From an uncultured Oxalobacter sp. (GTDB taxonomy: Bacteria > Pseudomonadota > Gammaproteobacteria > Burkholderiales > Burkholderiaceae_D), in the NCBI GenBank assembly GCA_905202055.1, contig CAJKQK010000083.1, positions 1 through 8,257 of the forward strand: 8,257 nucleotides of DNA. The letters run 5' to 3'. Of this stretch, positions 4,213 to 8,257 are shown one piece after another. The notes under the pieces were generated by a model that saw nothing but the letters and a program-made list of their open reading frames with translations, was not told the DNA's origin and ran no database searches. Numbering within the stretch: the first letter of the stretch is position 1; each line of letters begins with the position of its first letter. The position numbers and the translations under genes were made by a program.

Positions 4213-6369
4213 TCATGCTCCCTGAGTATTCGAGACTGCTACGGAAAGGCGCTTCTTTTCCCGGGATGATCGGAAAAGCAGGTACAGCGCAGCCAGAAGC
4301 AGTACGATGGCAACCCCTGTCCAGAAACCGAAGACCCCGTTCAAGATCCAGTTACCGAACTGATACATGCATAAAGCCGTACACCAGGCAAAGCCGGTCT
4401 GGTAAGAAATGGCAAAGAAGGTCCATTTCGCGCTGTTCATTTCGCGGCGGATGGCACCGATGGCGGCAAAACACGGCGCGCAAAGAAGGTTGAAGACAAG
4501 GAAAGACCATGCGGCCAGAAGGCTGAAATGGGTGGCAAGCGTACCCCATATTTCCTGCCCGTCTTCGGCCACTTCCGCAAAGCCGAAGAGAATCCCGAAT
4601 GTTCCGACGACATTTTCCTTCGCGACCAGTCCGGTGATAGTGGCGACTGCCGCTTTCCAGTCTCCCCAGCCCAATGGTGAAAATATCCATGAAATGGCAT
4701 TCCCAACCACCGCAATCAACCCGTCGTTCATGTCTTCAACCGGACCGAACTGTCCGTTGGTGAAACCGTATTTGGAAACGAACCAGACAAAAATGGTGGA
4801 CAGCAGAATAATGGTGCCAGCCTTGCGGATGAACATCGAACCGCGTTCCCACATGCTGCGCAGGATATTACCGATAGTCGGCCAGCGGTAAGGCGGCAGC
4901 TCCATGACGAAGGGGGCCGGATCACCCGCAAAAAGCCGCGTCTTTTTCAGGATAATGCCGGAAATAATGATGGCGCCGATTCCCGTGAAGTATGCGGCAG
5001 GCGCAACCCACCAGGCCCCGGCGAACAGGGCACCCGAAAAAAGGGCGATGATCGGCAGTTTCGCACTGCACGGAATGAAAGTTGTGGTGATAATAGTCAT
5101 TTTCCGGTCACGCTCGTTTTCAATCGTGCGCGAAGACATGATGCCGGGAACACCACAGCCGGTTCCGATAAGAATGGAAATGAACGATTTTCCGGAAAGG
5201 CCGAAACGGTGAAAGACCCTGTCCAATATGAAAGCGATCCGGGCCATGTAACCACAATATTCCATAAACGCGAGAAAGGCGAAAAGAATAAGGATTTGCG
5301 GCACGAACCCGAGGACGGCACCGGTACCGGCAATAATGCCGTCCAGTATCAGATTCTGGAGCCATTCGGCACAATCCACGGCAACGAGCCCTGCCTTCAC
5401 CGCATCCGGAATGATTTTCCCGAACAGTTCGTCATTCGTCCAGTCCGTTACCAGACCTCCCAACGACGTGACGGAAACATAATAGACAAAAGACATGATC
5501 GCGGCGAAAATCGGCAAGCCCAGAAAACGGTTGGTCACGATCGCGTCGATCCTGTCCGAAACGGACAGATGGTTGCTGATATGGTGGCAGCATTTTTCCA
5601 TGATGCCGCTGATCCAGTTGTAACGCTCGGTGGCAATGATGCTTTCGCTGTCATTGTCCATTTCCTCTTCACAATTGCGGATATCCTGTTCCAGATGGCT
5701 ACGCCATTCGTCCGACAGGTTCAGCCGTCTGGCCGTCTCCCCATCCCGCTCGAAAAGCCGGATGGCAAATCCGCGCTGGAAATGTTCAGGCAGATCGTGC
5801 AGCACCGCTTCCTCAATATGGGCCAGGGCATGTTCCACACTCCCGGAAAAGCGATGTCGTGGAACCGGAACGGCATCCGGATCCTGTGCACTTGCCAGCG
5901 CTTTTTCTATCGCTTCGGCCACCCCCGTTTCTTTCAGTGCCGAGATGCCGGTCACCACACAGCCGAGTTCTTTGCCCAGCAGGTCGGTGTCGATGAGATC
6001 GCCACTTTTCGCCAGGACATCCATCATATTGATGGCAACGACAACGGGAATTCCCAGTTCCAGCAATTGCGTGGTGAGATACAGGTTCCGTTCCAGATTC
6101 GTGCCATCCACGATATTCAGGATAACGTCCGGTTTTTCATCCAGCAGGTAATTGCGGGCAATGATTTCTTCCAGCGAATAAGGCGACAGCGAATAAATGC
6201 CCGGCAGATCGGTCACTGTTACGTCCGGACGGTTTTTCAGGCGCCCTTCCTTCTTTTCCACAGTCACGCCCGGCCAGTTGCCGACTGACTGGCGTGCGCC
6301 GGTCAGGGCATTAAATAAAGTGGTCTTGCCCGCATTCGGGTTTCCGGCAAGTGCAATACGGATTGTCAT
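4213..6369 (-). CDS. feoB: Ferrous iron transporter FeoB
   Basis: FeoB is the inner-membrane Fe(II) importer with a cytoplasmic G-protein domain. The 718-aa product is complete. G motifs are all present: G1 GNPNAGKT (9-16), G2 Thr36 in GVTVE, G3 DLPG (54-57), G4 NMMD (114-117) and G5 SALK (143-146). The helical GDI-like region follows to about 270. The membrane core begins near DRIDAIVTNRFLGLPIF (272-288) and includes GFVPQI (354-359), GYMAR (373-377), GTGCGVPG (402-409) and TFIPCSAKLP (430-439). The conserved cysteines C405 and C434 are present. The protein ends in a short basic tail after the last helix. It starts 62 bp after the second feoA (ATG at 6369, GGA 8 bases upstream) and ends one base before the accessory gene. 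The whole block appears to be one iron-regulated transcript. Confidence 0.98.
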   Translation of the reverse strand: MTIRIALAGNPNAGKTTLFNALTGARQSVGNWPGVTVEKKEGRLKNRPDVTVTDLPGIYSLSPYSLEEIIARNYLLDEKPDVILNIVDGTNLERNLYLTTQLLELGIPVVVAINMMDVLAKSGDLIDTDLLGKELGCVVTGISALKETGVAEAIEKALASAQDPDAVPVPRHRFSGSVEHALAHIEEAVLHDLPEHFQRGFAIRLFERDGETARRLNLSDEWRSHLEQDIRNCEEEMDNDSESIIATERYNWISGIMEKCCHHISNHLSVSDRIDAIVTNRFLGLPIFAAIMSFVYYVSVTSLGGLVTDWTNDELFGKIIPDAVKAGLVAVDCAEWLQNLILDGIIAGTGAVLGFVPQILILFAFLAFMEYCGYMARIAFILDRVFHRFGLSGKSFISILIGTGCGVPGIMSSRTIENERDRKMTIITTTFIPCSAKLPIIALFSGALFAGAWWVAPAAYFTGIGAIIISGIILKKTRLFAGDPAPFVMELPPYRWPTIGNILRSMWERGSMFIRKAGTIILLSTIFVWFVSKYGFTNGQFGPVEDMNDGLIAVVGNAISWIFSPLGWGDWKAAVATITGLVAKENVVGTFGILFGFAEVAEDGQEIWGTLATHFSLLAAWSFLVFNLLCAPCFAAIGAIRREMNSAKWTFFAISYQTGFAWCTALCMYQFGNWILNGVFGFWTGVAIVLLLAALYLLFRSSREKKRLSVAVSNTQGA

Positions 6370-6431
6370 AATAAATTCCAGATTTCCTGTTCATTGGCCA
6401 ACAGCGCTTTTTTTGCGTTCGGCACCTGTTT

Positions 6432-6653
6432 TCATTCGATTTCAATCAGCTCCGCATCGGCTTTCCTGAACGAAAGTTCCGAGTTCCGGACACGGACTTC
6501 TACGGGATCGCCCAGCGGGGCGACTTTCATGACTGACAGGGCAGTCCCTTTCGTCATTCCCATATCCAGCATGCGACGTCTGGTGGCGCCTTCCCCATGT
6601 ATTTTGCGAATAATGGCGACTTCACCAATACGCACGTCTTTTAATGTTTTCAT
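6432..6653 (-). CDS. feoA: FeoA family protein, second copy (next to feoB)
   Basis: A 73-aa SH3-like FeoA protein, a cytosolic partner needed for FeoB-dependent Fe(II) uptake. The family pattern is clear: LKDVRIGEVAIIRKI, then ATRRRMLDMGMTKGTALSV, then VAPLGDPVEVRVRNSELSFRKADAELI. The PLGDPVEV segment is the most diagnostic. Its ATG overlaps the stop of the preceding feoA by four bases (ATGA), indicating translational coupling. Of the two copies this one is closer to the proteobacterial/standard FeoA. Confidence 0.96.
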   Translation of the reverse strand: MKTLKDVRIGEVAIIRKIHGEGATRRRMLDMGMTKGTALSVMKVAPLGDPVEVRVRNSELSFRKADAELIEIE

Positions 6654-6877
6654 TGCCTGATCTCCCTGATCATGATGTTTTCCGTCATTTCCTTGCCCAG
6701 CGCTACACGTGAATTACGGATGCTCACGATAACGCTGCCATTCATTTCAGTAATTACCGTTATCGGCTCGCCGGCGCAAAAACCGAGGTTTTCAAGATAA
6801 CGCCTCGTTTCCTCGCGTCCGCCGATTCTGCCGATGATGCAGGTACATCCCTTCCCTGCCATTCCCAAAGGCATCAT
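6650..6877 (-). CDS. feoA: FeoA family protein, first copy (divergent type)
   Basis: A 75-aa FeoA-domain protein. The sequence CTCIIGRIGGREETRRYLEN, then LGFCAGEPITVITE and SIRNSRVALGKEMTENIMI matches the divergent FeoA type usually found in two-FeoA operons of anaerobes. It lacks the PLGDPVEV segment of its neighbour and carries three cysteines, two in CTC near the N-terminus. AAGGAGG is an excellent ribosome site; the ATG at 6877 has the best spacing (6 bases), while the in-frame ATG at 6883 directly abuts it. It is the first feo gene, 71 bp after the porin stop, with no recognisable promoter of its own. Confidence 0.93.
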   Translation of the reverse strand: MMPLGMAGKGCTCIIGRIGGREETRRYLENLGFCAGEPITVITEMNGSVIVSIRNSRVALGKEMTENIMIREIRQ

Positions 6878-6910
6878 GCGCATCCTCCTTTCGTTAATTG
6901 ATGACAGGTG

Positions 6911-6937
6911 CCGGCAACGACTGGATGCCGTTGCCGG
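6911..6937 (-). promoter_or_regulatory. Strong hairpin without U tract between porin and feoA
   Basis: CCGGCAACG (6911-6919) pairs perfectly with CGTTGCCGG (6929-6937) around a 9-base loop, starting 12 bp after the porin stop. In the direction of transcription it is followed by CACCTGTCATCAATT, not a U run, so it is a poor intrinsic terminator. It may protect the 3' end of a processed porin mRNA or reduce read-through into feoA. Confidence 0.6.
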
Positions 6938-6948
6938 TTTACCCGATA

Positions 6949-8016
6949 TCAGAAGTTGTGAGTCATACCAAACTGGACACCCGTAATGGATGTGTTTTCG
7001 GCTCCCATATCGTTATTCAGACTGGCCACATAACCGTTGTCACTGTCCAGATAGGAAACGACCGCATAAAGCGACGTCCGTTTCGACAGGTCGTAGGTAT
7101 AGCCAAGTGCGTACTTGTTGGCGTTTCCGTGAACAGTCCCGTCCACCGTCGCGCGGTTATAAGAGGCATTGACCGTGCCTGCGCCCACCTTGTACTGAAG
7201 GCCGACCAGCCATGTTTTCTGTGTGACCGGCGAATCGATGTCGTCCAGGTTCAGGACGGAAAGATCCTTCAGATTGCTCTTCTGGTAACCGAGCGAAAGG
7301 CGGACAGGATCGAAGTCCCACGCTCCGCCCAGATTCCAGACGTAAGAACGGTCCGAATCGGCCTGCCGGCTGAAATTGCCGGTCAGAAAAAGCGGGCCGT
7401 TCTCATACCTGAGCGATACACCGAAACCGTCGTTGAAAATATCCCTGCCGATCGATCGGTCATGATCGTCCGCCCCGAGCGTATACGTCAGCCCGAACCC
7501 GAAACCTGACCATGAAGGACTGTCATAGCGTATGGTGTTGGAAAGCTGTTCCGAACGCAGCAGACTGTACTTCGCCAGAGAGGAACCGGTCGATCCCTGC
7601 AAGAATGGATCAACTTCCGTATAATATTCCACGGACATTTCATTGACGCGGCCCAAACGGACAGCCCCCCAGTTTCCTTGCAAACCAACATTGGCGGCAC
7701 CTGTCCAGTCAATTGTCTTTCCCCGGTTGCCTAACGCTCTGGAAATGGAATCATCAAGACTGTAGGTATCCTTGTTTATGCCATCGAATAACTGAAATTG
7801 TCTTTCGAGCTGGAAAGTGGCCCTTAACCCGCTTCCCAGCTCTTCCGTTCCCCTGAAACCGATGACGTTCGCGGCGTTTTCATCCATCCGCAGATCGCTT
7901 CCCGATTCCTTGATGAATCCCGTATCGACAGTCCCGTATATCGTGACATTTGTCTGCGCGTGAGCGATGCCCAGCGCAAATCCCATGCCTGCAAAAACCA
8001 TGAGTTTTCGTTTCAT
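6949..8016 (-). CDS. Gram-negative trimeric porin (Burkholderiales type)
   Basis: A complete 355-aa outer-membrane porin. The signal peptide (MKRKLMVFAGMGFALGIAHA) is followed by QTNVTIYGTVDTGF, the classic first strand of Burkholderiales general porins. The body shows alternating aromatic/hydrophobic beta strands with short turns, the motif GFRGTEELGSGLRATFQLE near residue 53, and GAVRLGR near residue 116. The last strand ends GVQFGMTHNF, the terminal Phe being the assembly signal. Length is typical of the 16-stranded family. The ATG has AGGGA about 6 bases upstream. Its promoter overlaps a near-perfect Fur box, and the feo genes follow directly, so it is probably iron-repressed; passage of iron or small complexes is inferred from context only. 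Confidence 0.96.
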   Translation of the reverse strand: MKRKLMVFAGMGFALGIAHAQTNVTIYGTVDTGFIKESGSDLRMDENAANVIGFRGTEELGSGLRATFQLERQFQLFDGINKDTYSLDDSISRALGNRGKTIDWTGAANVGLQGNWGAVRLGRVNEMSVEYYTEVDPFLQGSTGSSLAKYSLLRSEQLSNTIRYDSPSWSGFGFGLTYTLGADDHDRSIGRDIFNDGFGVSLRYENGPLFLTGNFSRQADSDRSYVWNLGGAWDFDPVRLSLGYQKSNLKDLSVLNLDDIDSPVTQKTWLVGLQYKVGAGTVNASYNRATVDGTVHGNANKYALGYTYDLSKRTSLYAVVSYLDSDNGYVASLNNDMGAENTSITGVQFGMTHNF

Positions 8017-8051
8017 TGGTAATCCCTGAATGAATTGTTAAAGATCAATGT

Positions 8052-8061
8052 GCCTGCAGGC
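8052..8061. promoter_or_regulatory. Palindrome GCCTGCAGGC at the porin transcription start
   Basis: A perfect 10-bp palindrome located 7-16 bp downstream of the porin -10 element, at or just after the expected transcription start. It could form a small 5' hairpin or be a protein site; a chance palindrome is also possible. Confidence 0.25.
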
Positions 8062-8067
8062 GAAAAT

Positions 8068-8096
8068 ATTATATGTCTGTAAATGTTATATGTAAA
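8068..8096 (-). promoter_or_regulatory. Sigma70 promoter of the porin-feo operon
   Basis: On the minus strand TTTACA (8096-8091) and a consensus TATAAT (8073-8068) are separated by exactly 17 bp, placing the start near 8060 with a leader of about 45 bases. This is the best promoter in the window. Its -35 abuts and overlaps the Fur box by two bases, a position where Fur would block polymerase. Confidence 0.85.
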
Positions 8097-8113
8097 TAAG
8101 AATCATTCTCATT
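8095..8113. promoter_or_regulatory. Fur box
   Basis: On the minus strand the site reads AATGAGAATGATTCTTATT, a 9-1-9 inverted repeat with a single mismatched pair and a close match to the Fur consensus. It overlaps the porin -35 element, implying iron-dependent repression of the porin and, by read-through, the feo genes. Confidence 0.88.
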
Positions 8114-8190
8114 AAAAAACTCTTCCATATTATTTTTCAATATATAAAAAATCAGACACAAAAAAAGGGAGAAAAAAGAAGGATTTATTG

Positions 8191-8232
8191 ATGAGATTTC
8201 CGGCAGTTGAAAGAAAAGCGGGCCCGGTATAA
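8191..8232 (+). CDS. Possible 13-aa leader peptide ORF
   Basis: On the plus strand AGAAGGA, a 7-base gap and an ATG (8191) open a 13-codon frame (MRFPAVERKAGPV) ending in TAA at 8232. The ribosome site is better than that of several real genes here, and the upstream 60 bases are A-rich. It points away from the porin toward the right edge and might be a leader upstream of a gene outside the window. No stalling codons stand out; it may be chance. Confidence 0.2.
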   Translation: MRFPAVERKAGPV

Positions 8233-8257
8233 ACATTTCTCGATATGCACGTTTATC

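Noticed and set aside
5209..6288. Long 359-codon plus-strand frame
   Set aside because: It lies wholly antisense to feoB, whose G motifs and membrane core are unmistakable; the translation is rich in His, Arg, Gln and Asn as expected of a shadow frame.
6400..6416. A7 run between the second feoA and feoB as a slippage site or terminator
   Set aside because: It is outside both genes, the flanking CGC/GCG stem is only 3 bp, and feoB has its own ribosome site after it.
6898..7509. 203-codon plus-strand frame
   Set aside because: It is antisense to the porin C-terminal half; the porin's signal peptide and terminal Phe make the minus strand the coding one.
8225..8257. ATAAAC/GTTTAT repeat at the right edge as a terminator
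   Set aside because: The stem is 6 AT-rich pairs around a 16-base loop with no T tract directly after it.

Overview
The window reads as chromosomal DNA of a Gram-negative betaproteobacterium, most likely Burkholderiales and possibly close to Oxalobacter (inference). The evidence is a Burkholderiales-type trimeric porin ending in phenylalanine, two outer-membrane-type lipoproteins of the YiiG/DUF3829 kind, moderate GC content and an anaerobe-style feoA-feoA-feoB ferrous iron locus. All convincing genes lie on the minus strand, so the window is best read from right to left.

Right part (8257 down to about 3890) is an iron-linked block. A sigma70-type promoter (TTTACA, 17 bp, TATAAT) carries a near-perfect 19-bp Fur box touching its -35 element. 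It drives a porin gene, followed after 65 bp by two feoA genes (4-base overlap), feoB, and a small FeoB-associated membrane protein starting one base after the feoB stop. A 13-bp-stem terminator closes the block. The layout suggests that outer-membrane permeability and inner-membrane Fe(II) import are induced together when iron is scarce. The last small gene seems broken: a 13-bp insertion shifts the frame just before its Cys-rich tail, and removing those 13 bases restores a canonical CGGSCGGCG..VCH ending.

Middle (about 3890 to 3497) is a roughly 390-bp AT-rich intergenic region with no convincing gene. It holds a perfect 12-bp palindrome, a small GATAA-type inverted repeat and a possible plus-strand promoter.

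Left part (3496 down to 1) holds two paralogous DUF3829 lipoproteins in tandem, a possible frameshifted small membrane-peptide ORF, an unrecognised 146-aa helical protein, and the N-terminal three quarters of an OmpR/PhoB-family response regulator that runs off the left edge. No clear minus-strand terminator separates the lipoproteins from the unknown gene, so they may be co-transcribed. The response regulator has its own 253-bp upstream region with a candidate promoter and a TTTACA-N7-TGTAAA inverted repeat.

I found no tRNA, rRNA, CRISPR array, insertion sequence, integrase or obvious defence system. The most informative observations are the quasi-palindromic 13-bp insertion in the feo accessory gene and the Fur-controlled porin-feo arrangement.
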